The notes: generated by a model from the sequence alone, not told the origin. A stretch of DNA of 64,000 nt from Norana najaformis (GCA_964023275.1 OZ029919.1:33135561-33199560), one strand, 5' to 3'; numbered from the stretch's first letter, positions 1-10,349 are shown. Numbers and translations: made by a program.

Positions 1-320
1 ATAATATTATTAATTATTAATATTAATAATAATCGATGTATCCTTTCATTTTTCCTTCATTTTCACCCATCCATCAGTCCTTCCATCCATCCATCCATCT
101 ATCCATTCGTTCAATTGTTCATTCGTTCGTTTGGTCATTAATTAATTAATTAATTAATTAATTAATTAATTAATGGATCGATCGATCGATTTATTTATTT
201 ATTTATTTATTCATTCATTTATTCATTCATTCATTCATTAATTCATTTAATTAATTAATTCATTCATTCATTCATTCGTTAACTCATTCGTTCGTTCATT
301 CATTCATTCGTTCAGTTGTT
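1..320. repeat. AT-rich ATTC/ATTA tetranucleotide tract
   Basis: Runs of ATTA, ATTC, ATTT and GATC units, nearly all 4-bp periodic. It abuts the acceptor of the first coding exon, so its T/C-rich end acts as the polypyrimidine tract of that splice site. No coding sequence seen. Confidence 0.8.
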
Positions 321-324
321 AGAG

Positions 325-461
325 CCTGACGGCGATTACCTTGACGGCGAGGATCGACACCTGACCGTTGAGGTTCACTGGCTCGACTCTCATCTCCTAC
401 ACAACGACCACAGCCAGCTGCAGCTGAACGAACTCACGGAACAACACAGGCACCAGATGAA
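325..461 (+). CDS. Penultimate coding exon of a coiled-coil protein
   Basis: Open frame of about 45 codons with acidic then amphipathic character: it reads EPDGDYLDGEDRHLTVEVHW and later QLQLNELTEQHRHQMK. The acceptor is TTCAGTTGTTAG or TTAGAG (AG at 321-322 or 323-324). The donor is GAA|GTCAGT with GT at 462-463. The exon ends two bases into a lysine codon, and the exon at 2343 begins with one base, so the two join in phase without a stop. Heptad-like spacing of leucines in the last third continues into the next exon. The 5' part of the gene lies left of the window. I do not recognise the family; a C-terminal coiled coil used for oligomerisation is inferred only from the pattern. The non-repetitive, codon-like composition inside an otherwise tandem-repeat region is the main support. 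Confidence 0.6.
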
Positions 462-867
462 GTCAGTAATCAGACAAGTAATAATTAATAATTAAATAAT
501 AATTAATAATTAAATAATAATTAATAATTAAAAGTATTAATGAAGTAAGTAATAGCACAAAGTAAATGCAAAGATCCAAGTTAAAGCAGCAATAAATGAC
601 AAAGTTAAGTGAAAGCAAATTAAAAGCAAAGTAAAATTAGATGCAAAGTTATAGGAAAACTAAAAGCAACAGTAAAGGAAAACTTAAGTAACGGAAAGTA
701 AAAGCAAAAGCAAAGTTAAAACAAAAATAAAGTACAGGGAAAGTAATAATAGAAGTAAACACAAAAGCAAAAATTAAAGCAAAAATAAAAGTAAAAGCAA
801 AGTACACGAAAACTAAACGCAAAGTAAAAGAAGAGGCAAAATAAAAGAAAAGGCAAAAATAAAGACA

Positions 868-1140
868 GCTGAATACATTCCTCTTCCACAGATCCTATCC
901 TGACACCCCTTCTTCCTCTTATCTGTCTCTGCTGTCCAACCCCAAACATCACCCACCGTAGCTGCCACGCTGTCTCTCTGTCTGACTCTGTCTGACTCCT
1001 GCATCTTGACCCGGAACCGAACCCTTTTGCCTATCGATTTTGTTTTGACTGAGCGCCTGTGAGTAAGCTGTTCCCCGCGGCGCGGCTTTCGTTGGGCACT
1101 GTAGAAATCTTGGGATTACGATTACGATTACGATTAGAAG
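868..1140 (+). mobile_element. LINE-GATTAC 3' end, + orientation
   Basis: Begins ATTCCTCTTCCACAGATCC, the end of a non-LTR reverse-transcriptase reading frame (compare LFHRSYPD at 57.55 kb). It continues through TTTTGACTGAGCGCCTGTGA and CTTTCGTTGGGC to CACTGTAGAAATC and a tail of four GATTAC units. Same layout as the copy at 57440-57812. Confidence 0.7.
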
Positions 1141-1204
1141 CAAAAGTAAAAGTAGAAGCAAAAGTGAAAGTAGATCTTCTGGCTATTTACCTGATTGCGG
1201 CTTG

Positions 1205-1440
1205 GTTTTGCTGCGCCATCGGTTGATGCCTTTGCATAATTAATGATCAGCACTATTGAAGTTATTAACTAGCAATAACAATTAACAATCATCGATTGAT
1301 GCCTCGTGCATTATGACAAACGGCGCTATAGAAGTCATTTGATTAAGTTAAATTATGATAATTGTGCATTATAATAAACGACACTACAGAAGTCATTTGA
1401 TTAGATTAAATTAGACCATACCAGATTAAATTAACCAAAA
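1205..1440 (+). mobile_element. Rep-TTAGA, three degenerate head-to-tail copies
   Basis: Three successive versions of ATCG(A/G)TTGATGCC ... GCATTATGA ... GGCGCTATAGAAGTCAT, the last followed by TTAGATTAAATTAGA. The same element occurs at 5.4, 23.9, 29.7-29.9, 30.3, 50.35, 59.25 and 62.2 kb. No coding capacity seen. Confidence 0.65.
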
Positions 1441-1454
1441 CAAGAAGTATGGCA

Positions 1455-1545
1455 TACTGTATGTAATTGTAATTTAAGATTTATAAAGCGCCTCTTAGAG
1501 AATAAACTCAACAGAGTCGCTAAGGGTTAGGGTTACTATAGGGCG
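1455..1545 (-). mobile_element. LINE-AATTAC tail fragment
   Basis: AATTGTAATTTAAGATTT, AAAGCGCCTCTTAGAGAATA and AACTCAACAGAG match the 3' UTR of the LINE at 35845-36460 in the same orientation. It is only the last ~90 bp. Confidence 0.65.
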
Positions 1546-1794
1546 CTATAAAATCAAATCTGCTGACAGTAAGTAAGTAAGAGCGATGATCAAACGCACA
1601 CATGTGATGCGATCTCTCTACAGGTCAGAGCTTTGATTAATGACCGTGTCTAAGGCAGCTCCGATCCCCAAATTATTTATCGACCCAATTTAGCTGTGCG
1701 TTGTCTGGGTCAACTAATTTAGACCCGCGTTGCCCTAGTCAGAATTTTGAGTGGCCGGTGATCTGGGGATTGTGGAAAGATTGATATATGTAGC

Positions 1795-2085
1795 TGCTGT
1801 AGGATTCATTAAAAAAACATGTCGACGAAGACAAATAAAGGAACGAGAATGGAGACAAGGAAGAGAAAATGAAAAAGAAAAAGAAAAAGGAACGAAAAAA
1901 AGAAAAAAGAAAATTGAGTGTGAAAATAGAAACAGATAAGAAGGTAGAAAAGAGAGAAAATGGATGAAGGAACAAAAGAAGGAATGAGTGAAGGACTAAA
2001 TCAATGAAAGAACGGAGGAAAGAAGAAAGAAAAAAGAGAATGAGGGATAGATAGATAGGTAGAAGGATAGACTGGACCAACGAAC
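1795..2085. repeat. GAAA/GAAC purine-rich low-complexity tract
   Basis: Degenerate GAAAAAG, GGAACGAA and GATAGATAG runs. Reading frames through it are lysine/glutamate or serine/phenylalanine artefacts. Confidence 0.75.
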
Positions 2086-2127
2086 GAACGAACGAATGAA
2101 TGAACCTGTTCTGTCATAAAACCAATT

Positions 2128-2275
2128 AAAATATTAACAATAGATATTAATATTAAAATATTAATAAATATTAGGCTTATGCCTTCTAACCAATTACAAT
2201 ATTAACAATAAATATTAGGCCTATGCCTTCTAACCAATTACATTATTAACAATAAATATTAGGCCTCTGCCTTCG
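2128..2275. repeat. Short tandem repeat, about 47-bp unit
   Basis: Three units of TTAGGCCTATGCCTTCTAAC plus CAATTACAATATTAACAAT. The first is degenerate and the last ends at GGCCTCTGCCTTC, 60 bp before the exon acceptor. Confidence 0.75.
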
Positions 2276-2342
2276 ATGGCAACGATTGCATGTTGTATTT
2301 CCTAGATTATGTAGCGCCTATTTTGTTCTTTTTGTGCTCCAG

Positions 2343-2466
2343 ACAAGAAGTGAAGGCGCTGCAGGAAGAGAACTACGCTCTGGAGAAACAGCTCTACAGC
2401 TATCAGTTGGCCATGTCTCGTAGCAATACCATCAAAACAAATGGCAGTCCATCGAGTACTGACTAG
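2343..2466 (+). CDS. Terminal coding exon of the coiled-coil protein
   Basis: The acceptor TTTTTGTGCTCCAG ends at 2342. Starting with A (third base of a lysine codon), the exon reads QEVKALQEENYALEKQL, then YSYQLAMSRSNTIK, and ends TNGSPSSTD before a TAG at 2464-2466. L, N and L fall at heptad spacing (ALQEENYALEKQL), typical of a parallel coiled coil. The serine/threonine-rich tail suggests an unstructured C-terminus. The join to the exon at 325-461 is phase-consistent. Fourteen bases after the stop a GATC/ATCA microsatellite begins, so the 3' UTR is largely repeat; no clear AATAAA was seen nearby. Family not recognised. Confidence 0.65.
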
Positions 2467-2475
2467 GCACTACGT

Positions 2476-2481
2476 CGATCG

Positions 2482-2525
<44 letters not shown>

Positions 2526-2820
2526 GTCAGGCAGTAAGTAAGTCAGGCAGGCAGGCAGGCATTCTGTCTGTCTGACTGTCTGTCTGTCTGTCTGTGTTTA
2601 TTTATTTAACTCATTTATTTATTCATTCATTTATTTAATTGATTCATCTTTACACGAGATAATAACGATCCCCCCAGGAAACGAAAATGAGGTCTCAGAT
2701 GATTAATGACTGAACGAACGAACGATCGAATGAATGAATGGTTGATTGATTGCTTGATTAATTCATTCATTCGTTGATCCATTCATTCATTCACTTACTA
2801 GTTAATTTTTTACTGCTCAT
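2476..2820. repeat. ATCA, GGCA, CTGT and ATTC microsatellites
   Basis: About 50 bp of (ATCA)n, then CAGGCAGGCAGG, CTGTCTGT and ATTT/ATTC runs directly behind the stop codon of the coiled-coil gene, probably inside its 3' UTR. Confidence 0.8.
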
Positions 2821-2877
2821 CGATCGATATATTTATTTACTGATTTGAACTTCATCAATTTTCTGACAATGACAACT

Positions 2878-3345
2878 GCAATGTAATGTAACAGAACATT
2901 ATATAGCGCCTTTCAAGCACCTGATGCATGACATCACTTAACGACACGGTGCTGGACATCGGGAATTGAGGCTGCTGCGTGGTGTAGTGACAACGGTTCG
3001 AGCCCTACACCTTGACGTTTTGGGTTCAAACAATGTTCAAACTATGGCGTTGTGATTTTGATTGATTAATTAATTAATTAATTAACTTATGGAATGCACT
3101 GGGGCGCGAGACAAGGAGTTACACGGAGTTCGCTCAGGAGGCTCAAACCCGAAATCGTTGGATTACAGACCGGACGCCCTACCGAATAACCACCGTCCTT
3201 AACGCGTTAGTTATTTAAGGATTGGTAACGCCAGTAAGCGTTGAAAGTCAACTGCTTGTGGCGCCCCTGGCGATTGTTTTTATCCTAGGCATTCGGTAGG
3301 TGGCAGCGGCTCACTGCTAAATCGGTTATGAACATTTTTACAAGT
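2878..3345. other. Short repeat fragments, including a tRNA-like head
   Basis: 2885-2915 reads ACATTATATAGCGCCTTTC, the 3'-end motif shared by several families. On the - strand, 3205-3125 reads GACGGTGGTTATTCGGTAGG and later TTTCGGGTTTGAGCCT, resembling A and B boxes of a degraded tRNA-derived SINE. Nothing coding seen. Confidence 0.4.
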
Positions 3346-3460
3346 AATGTAATACATGTACACGATTTTCTATGGCAGTAGTATGACCTCGACCCTGCTC
3401 ATGTTTTTGCAATGAATTTATCGGATGAGTGCTTGGTACTTCTAACTCAGTACCGTTTTC
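3345..3460 (+). repeat. Copy of the CGACCCTGCTCAT repeat
   Basis: GTACACGATTTTCTATGGCA, TGACCTCGACCCTGCTCAT and AATTTATCGG match the three units at 38060-38570. Truncated on the right. Confidence 0.55.
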
Positions 3461-3584
3461 AAGTAGGCCACATGTTCTTGCACTTTGAGTTCTTGAAACA
3501 AGACTGTCTATTATCCGTCAGGTATTCCATTCGGAATCGGTCTGAATTTCTCTCAGCTTAAAAGCAATCCACCCTAACAGCTCC

Positions 3585-3745
3585 TCTCCCCTTCTTTCTT
3601 TGGTCATCTGGCGACCGGAATTTGTTCTTCCCATCCCATGGCATCTTTGGATAACCCCTCTGACTTGACGCAGCGCTCGTGAATAAGCTGGTGTTCTATG
3701 CTTAGCTTTAAAGTAGCACTTTAGAAATTTTCGAGATTACAATTA
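3585..3745 (+). mobile_element. LINE-GATTAC 3' end, diverged
   Basis: CTCCTCTCCCCTTCTTTCTT, TTGACGCAGCGCTCGTGAAT, AAGCTGG, CTTAGCTTTAAAGTAGC and GAGATTACAATTA. It matches the subtype at 62222-62402 better than that at 57.5 kb. Confidence 0.6.
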
Positions 3746-3861
3746 TAGGTATTGCGAACATCGGTTATGATCGAACAACGAAGAAAAGAAAATGCTTCAA
3801 ACGTTCAAAACCTACACATAGGCTAAGCCTTTGCATAAATTTGAGTTTTGTGGGGGAAATA

Positions 3862-3935
3862 GGGTAAGGTAGTGCCTCTGTTGAGTCTCTCCTCTAAAAG
3901 GCGCTTTATAAATCTCAAATTACAATTACAGTTAA
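3862..3935 (+). mobile_element. LINE-AATTAC tail fragment
   Basis: GTGCCTCTGTTGAGT, CTCTAAAAGGCGCTTTATAA and CTCAAATTACAATTACAG, the same 3' terminal ~75 bp as at 35.85 kb and 54.55 kb. Confidence 0.65.
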
Positions 3936-3939
3936 GATC

Positions 3940-4735
3940 GACATGAAAGGCCCTGGCGGCTACAAGATGTTACACTTAACACTGGATACAATTATTGAAG
4001 CAGCAGCTGATATTAGACACCTTTAAAACTCTCTCAGGCAATGCTATATATACAGCCTAATAATCTGCTCCGCTTAATCATTTAACTTAATTAATTACTT
4101 ATTTATGACATTAAACTCCACACTGACTTGTTTGAAGGTAGTGCCAGCCCCAAGCCTGGATAAAGGAGGAGGGTGACGGCAACGGCCTTTGATGCCATAA
4201 GATGTAGTTAAACTGAGGAACTACTATATGACATGTCTACGCCACTGCCTTTAGTTGGGTAGTGCCAGTCCCAAGCCTGGACAAAGGAGGAGGGCGACGT
4301 CAACTCCTTGGATGCTATAAGATGTCGTTAAACATTGGCACTATACTAAATTGAAGTTCACACAGTGTAGAAGTAAGGTAAGGCTGACGTCAACGGCCTT
4401 GACAGCCACAAGATCTCGTTAAACACTGAGTAAGAATATTAAAGCCGCAGTGGATATTGGACACCTTTAAAACGCTCTCGAACCATGTTATAATATTCTA
4501 ATATTCCGCGCATAGCTGTTAAGTAATAGGTGGATATCGCGTGGATACTAATATTAAAGCAGCAGTTAATGTTACACACCTTTAAAAAGCTCTTAAACAG
4601 TGTTATAATAAAGCCTAATAATCTCCGTTTCACTATGAACGAGTTACTGATAATTTTGCGGTCATGGTATGAGGTCGATGTCAACGGCCTTGGCTGCCAC
4701 AAGACGTCATTAAACACATGCATGGTTGTTATTAT
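3940..4735 (-). repeat. Dispersed repeat block (CCAGGCTTGGGACTGGC family)
   Basis: At least three units in which GATGCCATAAGATGT, CCCAAGCCTGGA, AAAGGAGGAGGG, GACGTCAACGG and TTAGACACCTTTAAAAC recur in the same order. The opposite-strand version fills 13350-13860 and 54730-55680. No ORF or terminal inverted repeats recognised; probably a non-autonomous element amplified in tandem. Confidence 0.6.
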
Positions 4736-4870
4736 TTCTGTATTTATTAAGCGCCACTATCTAATGACAAAGCAGCAATCGATGGCGCTGAGTAACTGTC
4801 CGTGAAGGACTTACTCAAGGTCCCCGCGTAGTTGATGTCTCGAACCCGATACTCCGCGTTGCGATGCTAT
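4736..4870 (-). mobile_element. SINE-4 copy
   Basis: TTTATTAAGCGCCACTATCT, CAATCGATGGCGC and GGTCTCGAACCCG-like sequence parallel 40552-40732, where the tRNA-like head is better preserved. Confidence 0.6.
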
Positions 4871-4884
4871 CGCTCAAACCAATC

Positions 4885-5030
4885 GGGCATGAAGTGTTAG
4901 CGACTTCGTTTCTTAGCCTTGGCTTATGAGGGCGAGTGACGAAGCCTTTCTCTCCGACTGTGCAGTCGATGTACTTGTCTTATGCCGATTTCGCTAGGGG
5001 AAGCCAGCGGACCAGAAATTCCTGCCAATA
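4885..5030 (-). mobile_element. SINE-3 fragment
   Basis: AGCGACTTCG, TTTCTTAGCCTTGGC, GATGTACTTGTC and GCCGATTTCGCTAGGGGA match the - orientation copies at 50.1 and 51.8 kb. The tRNA-like head is missing. Confidence 0.6.
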
Positions 5031-5039
5031 TCTACAGCA

Positions 5040-5372
5040 TGCCTCAACTGTCCCATGTGATACGTAGAAAGTCCTTTAGTTCCGTCTAACCCTAACCCTC
5101 TGAACCGGCAATGGACAAATCCCAAGGTCCTGGACAGGGGGCCAGTGCATCGCAGGACTTGCCGCTCACTTCCCAGCTTATGTAAAGTAAAGTATCCCAT
5201 ATCCCACAAGTGAGATGAACGGTAGGCACCCATTTCCTTTTCTTTAGACCCTTGAGCCAGCGATGGACGAATCCCAAGGTCAAGGACACGGGGCCAGTGC
5301 ATCGCAAGACTTGCCGTTTACTTCCCAGCTTACGCCGGTACCAAATTCTACTGCTTGGTAACAGAGGCATGG
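5040..5372 (-). mobile_element. SINE-2, head-to-tail partial dimer
   Basis: Two body copies in tandem: GGGCCAGTGCATCGCAGGAC at 5139 and GGGCCAGTGCATCGCAAGAC at 5291. Each is followed by TTGCCG and ACTTCCCAGCTTA. Both lack the tRNA-like head kept at 26.4 and 33.5 kb. Confidence 0.7.
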
Positions 5373-5373
5373 T

Positions 5374-5460
5374 GTTCTAATCTAATCTAATCTAATGACT
5401 TCTATAGCGCCGATGTCATAATACCCAAGGCAGAAATCGATGGTCGCTTCGAGTGAAATC
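5374..5460 (-). mobile_element. Rep-TTAGA copy
   Basis: TAATCTAATCTAATC tail, then GACTTCTATAGCGCC and ATCGATGGTCGCTTCGAG, reading from the 3' end on the + strand. Confidence 0.7.
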
Positions 5461-5477
5461 GTAATCAAAATCATAAT

Positions 5478-5640
5478 CCAACCGGAGGGTCGTGGGTTCG
5501 AAACTGCCTCAAGCCACTGCGTAGCGACCTTGGACATGTTGCTCACCCACAGTTGTCTGTAAGGCAACTGGAAATCACACCTCACTCATCCCCGGGTGAC
5601 ATAAAGCCAATGGACCTGCCTTCGGGCAGAGAACTCATCA
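5478..5640 (+). mobile_element. SINE-1 copy, 5'-truncated
   Basis: Carries a pol III B-box-like GGTTCGAAACTG, then CTCAAGCCACTGCG, CCTTGGACATGTTGCTCACC and TCATCCCCGGGTGAC, ending CAGAGAACTCATCATCATC. The first ~40 bp of the head (A box) seen at 49741 are not recognisable here. The TCA-type tail runs straight into the long ATC/ACC array. Confidence 0.75.
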
Positions 5641-5786
5641 TCATCATCGTCATCGTCATCATCATCGTCGTCGTCGTCATCATCATCACCATCATCATCA
5701 CCACCACCACCATCATCATCATCACCACCACCACCACCCCCACCATCATCATCATCACCACCACCGCCACCACCACCATCATCATC

Positions 5787-5820
<34 letters not shown>

Positions 5821-5830
5821 TCATATCATC
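5633..5830. repeat. ATC/ACC trinucleotide array grown from a SINE-1 tail
   Basis: About 190 bp of interrupted CAT/CAC/CGT units continuous with the 3' tail of the SINE-1 copy. At 24.15 and 49.95 kb the same tail has only three or four units. Confidence 0.85.
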
Positions 5831-6019
5831 ACCATCTCACCTTACTTCGCCTGGACCAGATAAGTTAACCGCTACCACTGGACCGTGACGCCTTTAAGAA
5901 AGAAAACGCCGCCAAAAGGATTCCGACTTTTCTTCTACAGAATAACTTAGTTTGATCTTCGGCTTTGATTAAATTACGATTAAGCGATAAATATTTAGAA
6001 AATACGACGACGATCTATG

Positions 6020-6233
6020 GAGCAACGTCGTACAATCATATATACATAGATCTACATATGCATAAGTCTTCGATATATAGATATGTATATATATATACAT
6101 ATATATATCGAAGTTATGAAATACATGTGTATATATATATCACGTAAATATATAAATATATGTATTTATATATATATATGGAAATTATATGCATGCGTAT
6201 ATGTAATATATGTGTATATGTCACGTAAATATA

Positions 6234-6267
<34 letters not shown>

Positions 6268-6430
6268 CGTATCAGTATAATTACTATGTAATGACAGTCT
6301 TGCAAACTATCGGTTACTTAACATCTGATGTATCAGTACTATTTACATGTATATATATACACATACATACATATATACATACTATGTGTATATACGCATA
6401 TGTATTTCTTATAAATATCTAATATATTTA
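6020..6430. repeat. TA and ATAC-rich tract
   Basis: TATA and ACATACATAC runs with short palindromes. Frames through it give tyrosine/isoleucine artefacts. The stretch 5836-6020 holds nothing recognised. Confidence 0.85.
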
Positions 6431-6534
6431 ACTTTCGATTTTACTGAAAGTAAATGCATTCGTCATCCGCCAAGTAACTCAGAAGGACTCTCGGACGGTT
6501 CCAGGGCACCAGATTTTCCTTTGAAGTCTCCGCA

Positions 6535-6612
6535 TCTTCCGGGAAGTCGCCGCCGGCTTTGAAGTCGCCGGCTTTGAAGTCGGCGGACGCCTTTGAAGTC
6601 GCCGCCGGAATT
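6535..6612. repeat. GC-rich short tandem repeat (TTTGAAGTCGCCG)
   Basis: Four imperfect units of CTTTGAAGTCGCCGGC in about 75 bp. No function seen. Confidence 0.7.
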
Positions 6613-6727
6613 TCAACTCAGAATACCCGCTTACGTAAGTGCGTTACATCTACTAATGATCTCTCAAGTAAGTAAGTAAGATAAAGGAGGTGGCTAAGCG
6701 CAAACGTCCAGCGTCTTCCGCGTTCGA

Positions 6728-6750
6728 CAACGTGCAACCGTTGCACGTTG
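6728..6750. other. Perfect 23-bp palindrome
   Basis: CAACGTGCAAC at 6728-6738 and GTTGCACGTTG at 6740-6750 are exact reverse complements around a single C. Half-site variants GTTGCACG and CAACGTT recur downstream to 6800. It could be a protein dimer-binding site or a cruciform; nothing proves either. Confidence 0.8.
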
Positions 6751-6844
6751 CATCAGTTGGCAACAGTTGTACACGTATCTCTTAACAAACGTTGCACAGT
6801 ACAACCAACGAACTGCCCAAATTTTAACCCCAATGCAACATCCT

Positions 6845-7185
6845 CATCTGTTTCCATGGAAACCAAATTCACTCCTGAAAAGATGTTTTCATGGAAACCA
6901 CTCACCCGCCTGAAGGCTTCCTTGTAAACAGACGCTAAGGATCAAAGTTGCCATAGAAACCAAGTTCAGGCCTAAAATGAATTTCCCTGGGAACCACTTG
7001 TTAAAGTCCATAATGCAAAACAGGTTTCCATAACAAATCAAGTGTAACAATAGGCCGGTGTCTAAAGCAACCATTCGTAAACTGGACCAGTGCAATTGTT
7101 TCCATAGTAACCAGGGTTTAAGATGAGCAGTGGGCTTTAAGTTCCATGGAAACGAGGCCTTGAATGGGGTGAGTGCAGAAGAAAG
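6845..7185. repeat. Degenerate ~60-bp minisatellite (TTCCATGGAAACCA)
   Basis: Six to seven imperfect units around TTTCCAT(G/A)GAAACCA, separated by 35-60 bp. The core TTCCATGGAA is itself palindromic. Confidence 0.65.
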
Positions 7186-7194
7186 GAATTGAGA

Positions 7195-7500
7195 AAGAGC
7201 ATGGACAGGTGTATTCAGGTAGATGCAGGCATCAAAAGGTGAGTCCAGGTGATCAGCCACAATTGTTTTCAGGTAGATCCAGGTATCAAAAAGGTGCGTC
7301 CAGGTAAGCAGTTACAGTTGTATTCAGGTAGACGCAGGTATCAAAAGGTGTGTCCAGGTAATCAGTCACAGGTGTATTTAGGTAGATACAGGCATCAAAA
7401 GGTGGGTCCAGATAGAAACAGGCATGCATGTATGATTTCAGGTATACACAGCAGGTGTATTCATGAATATTCAGCCATCAAAGAGTTGGACGCAGATAGG
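7195..7500. repeat. Minisatellite, about 57-bp unit (CAGGTATCAAAAGGTG)
   Basis: Units of TTCAGGTAGAYRCAGGYATC, AAAAGGTGNGTCCAGGTAA and YCAGTYACAGKTGTA repeat five to six times with decay at both ends. Confidence 0.75.
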
Positions 7501-7859
7501 CATCAAAAGGTTCGTACAGGTTGTTCATATAACCACAGGTATTCAGATAAAACATCCTCTGAAATCTTGTTCTCTGGATATTTGGGCTCGGCACAGTATG
7601 TTTGTATTCCGTTTACCAGTTCCTAATTTCCTTCTAATGTCCGTAAGTCCTATACCCTCTGCTTACAACCGAATGCTCTCTTCCGGTCAGGAGAATTGAC
7701 TTCCGGCGGCCATATTTCGAATACATCAGTCTAAATTCTGAAGAAAATATTAGATCTATTTTCGCCAAAAATGTCGTCCAGCTTTTCCGTAAAAGGCCAG
7801 CTCCAATGTGAGGTATTGATAGCTCTGTCAGCCAATAAGCGTTGAGCATCAGCAATCAG

Positions 7860-8110
7860 CTTTAAGATGTAGCTTCGTCAGCCAACCAGCTCTCAGGAAT
7901 AGCCTTCCGCAGCCAATCAGCTTTGAGGAACAGCCTTCCGACAGCCAATCAGTTTTGAGGAACAGCCTTCCAACAGCCAGTCAGCTCTGAGGAACAGCTT
8001 TCCACAGCCAATCAGCTTTGAGGAACAACTCTCCGACAGCCAATCAGCTTTGAGGAACAGCTTTCCGACAACCAATCAGCTTTGAGGAACTGCTCAGTCA
8101 GCCGATCAGC
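7860..8110. repeat. Minisatellite, about 32-bp unit (CAGCCAATCAGCTTTGAG)
   Basis: Eight units of CAGCCAATCAGCTTTGAGGA plus ACAGCYTTCCGA. Each contains a CCAAT core. It ends about 260 bp beyond the FGF stop codon, so it may be transcribed as 3' UTR of that gene. 7500-7860 holds nothing recognised. Confidence 0.8.
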
Positions 8111-8159
8111 TTTCAGGTGTAGCCTGTAAGCCAGTCAGTTTTCCGGCGAATCACAGCAT

Positions 8160-8371
8160 ACGTCAAACAGCTTCCGGCAACGTTCAGCAGACGATTTCCG
8201 GTCGGCGGTGACGCATGCGCGCGCGTCACTTGACCGCATTCCAGCAGTAGAAAGAGCGGCAGCCGACGTCGAAGCCCTTCGAGGTCAAGGAGTGGCGCTG
8301 TCTGCAGCGGTTTCTGAGGTTATCTTTTGCTGTCGGGCATGAACACTAATTAAAACGACGATCCACAATAT
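8160..8371 (-). other. Probable 3' UTR of the FGF gene
   Basis: CpG-rich, non-tandem DNA (GACGCATGCGCGCGCGTCAC at about 8210) directly behind the stop codon. No AATAAA on the - strand within this stretch, so the 3' end is not defined. Confidence 0.35.
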
Positions 8372-8788
8372 CTACTTGGGTGGTCTATGCCTACGATTGG
8401 TCATTGCCCTTTGTCGATCATCACTACTCCTTCGCTGCTTCGCTCTACCGCCTCGTCTGTCCAGCGTGGTATACCAGTCCGGTACCCCGACCGACGACGC
8501 TACCGACCCCGAGGGAAGAGGCGGTCCCCCCTTTGAGCCCGCGGTGTCCGAACCCGGCCGGCCCTGCGTCTGCGTGTGCTTGTTGGGTGCAAAGCCCGTC
8601 TTGATGAACTGGTAGCACTTCAGGGAGGCGGTCTTGTTCTTGGCTTTGGTCCACTGGTCGCCCGTGAGGCGTCGGCCGTTCTTGTTGAAGCCGAGGTACC
8701 AGCGAGGGTTTTCGACAGATTGGAACTCAGTGTAGTCGTTTGCCGCGTGTCGTTCGTAGAACTGGCAGCGCGTTCCCTTGCCGGTATT
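8372..8788 (-). CDS. FGF8/17/18-type fibroblast growth factor, terminal coding exon
   Basis: Encodes 138 residues plus TAG (8374-8372). The acceptor is CTTGTTTTCCAG (AG at 8790-8789) and the exon starts in phase 0 with NTGKGTRCQFYERHAANDY. C-x-F-x-E-x(6)-Y matches the second half of the FGF family signature exactly. It is followed by NPRWYLGFNKNGRR and then KCYQFIKTGF, the last beta strands of the beta-trefoil (FGF8: GWYMAFTRKGRP and HFMKRL). FGFs are secreted ligands for receptor tyrosine kinases that bind heparan sulfate; basic KNGRR and WTKAKNK fit the heparin-binding loop. The final ~75 residues are a low-complexity basic tail rich in R, P, G and S, longer than in vertebrate FGF8. The conserved FGF intron position before GKG supports the subfamily. 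Missing: the N-terminal exons. I am sure of the FGF family and fairly sure of the 8/17/18 group. Confidence 0.88.
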   Translation of the reverse strand, partial: NTGKGTRCQFYERHAANDYTEFQSVENPRWYLGFNKNGRRLTGDQWTKAKNKTASLKCYQFIKTGFAPNKHTQTQGRPGSDTAGSKGGPPLPSGSVASSVGVPDWYTTLDRRGGRAKQRRSSDDRQRAMTNRRHRPPK

Positions 8789-8994
8789 CTGGAAAACAAG
8801 TATACTGCACACTTCAGTACCAGTACAGACACAAGTACTTCCTCACAAGTAAAGTTTTAGATAGTTTTACGGGGCAGAATTTAGAGCATGCTTAAAACAC
8901 AAACACGCCTGTCAAGAAAACTAAGTACGTCGTTTACCAGAGAAGCCAAGTCAGATAAGAAAAGATCGAATCAGGCAGATTTCCAGGTTATATC

Positions 8995-9170
8995 AGACAA
9001 GTCTAAGCTAGACTAAACTTGGCCATGGTAAATTATATATTCGGCAATAGCCTGGACAAAACTAGATTTGAATAGGTTAGACAACATTAGACTAAACTAG
9101 ACTAGGTTAGATTAAACTAGACTAGAAAATACTAGGCCAGATTAAACTAGACTAGGTTAGAATGTGTGCC
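8995..9170. repeat. Degenerate GACTAGGTTAGATTAAACTA repeat
   Basis: Seven or eight imperfect units of ACTAGACTAGGTTAGATTAA. AT-rich, no coding content. Confidence 0.7.
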
Positions 9171-9359
9171 GTGTTATTCGCCAGTTTATGAGCAGGAGTT
9201 ACATGGAAAGTCTTCTTTATTAGGAGACAACAGTTCTGATAGTTTCTCTCCTTGTTAGTTCGTGTTCCATGATCGTCTTCTGTATTCCACAGTTGTCTGT
9301 TTGTTTCCACGTAGTCCATTTGTCAAGCAGCACTTCTACCTTTCCGACTGTCCATATCT

Positions 9360-10349
<990 letters not shown>

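Larger units (their letters stand above)
462..2342 (+). other. Intron of the coiled-coil gene
   Basis: GT at 462-463 and CTCCAG at 2337-2342. The acceptor follows TTTGTTCTTTTTGTG, a good pyrimidine tract. The intron holds (AATT/ATTA)n and AAAGTAAAAGC-type purine-rich DNA (470-870), a LINE-GATTAC 3' end, Rep-TTAGA copies, a LINE-AATTAC tail, a GAAA-rich tract and a 47-bp tandem repeat, each listed separately. Confidence 0.55.
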
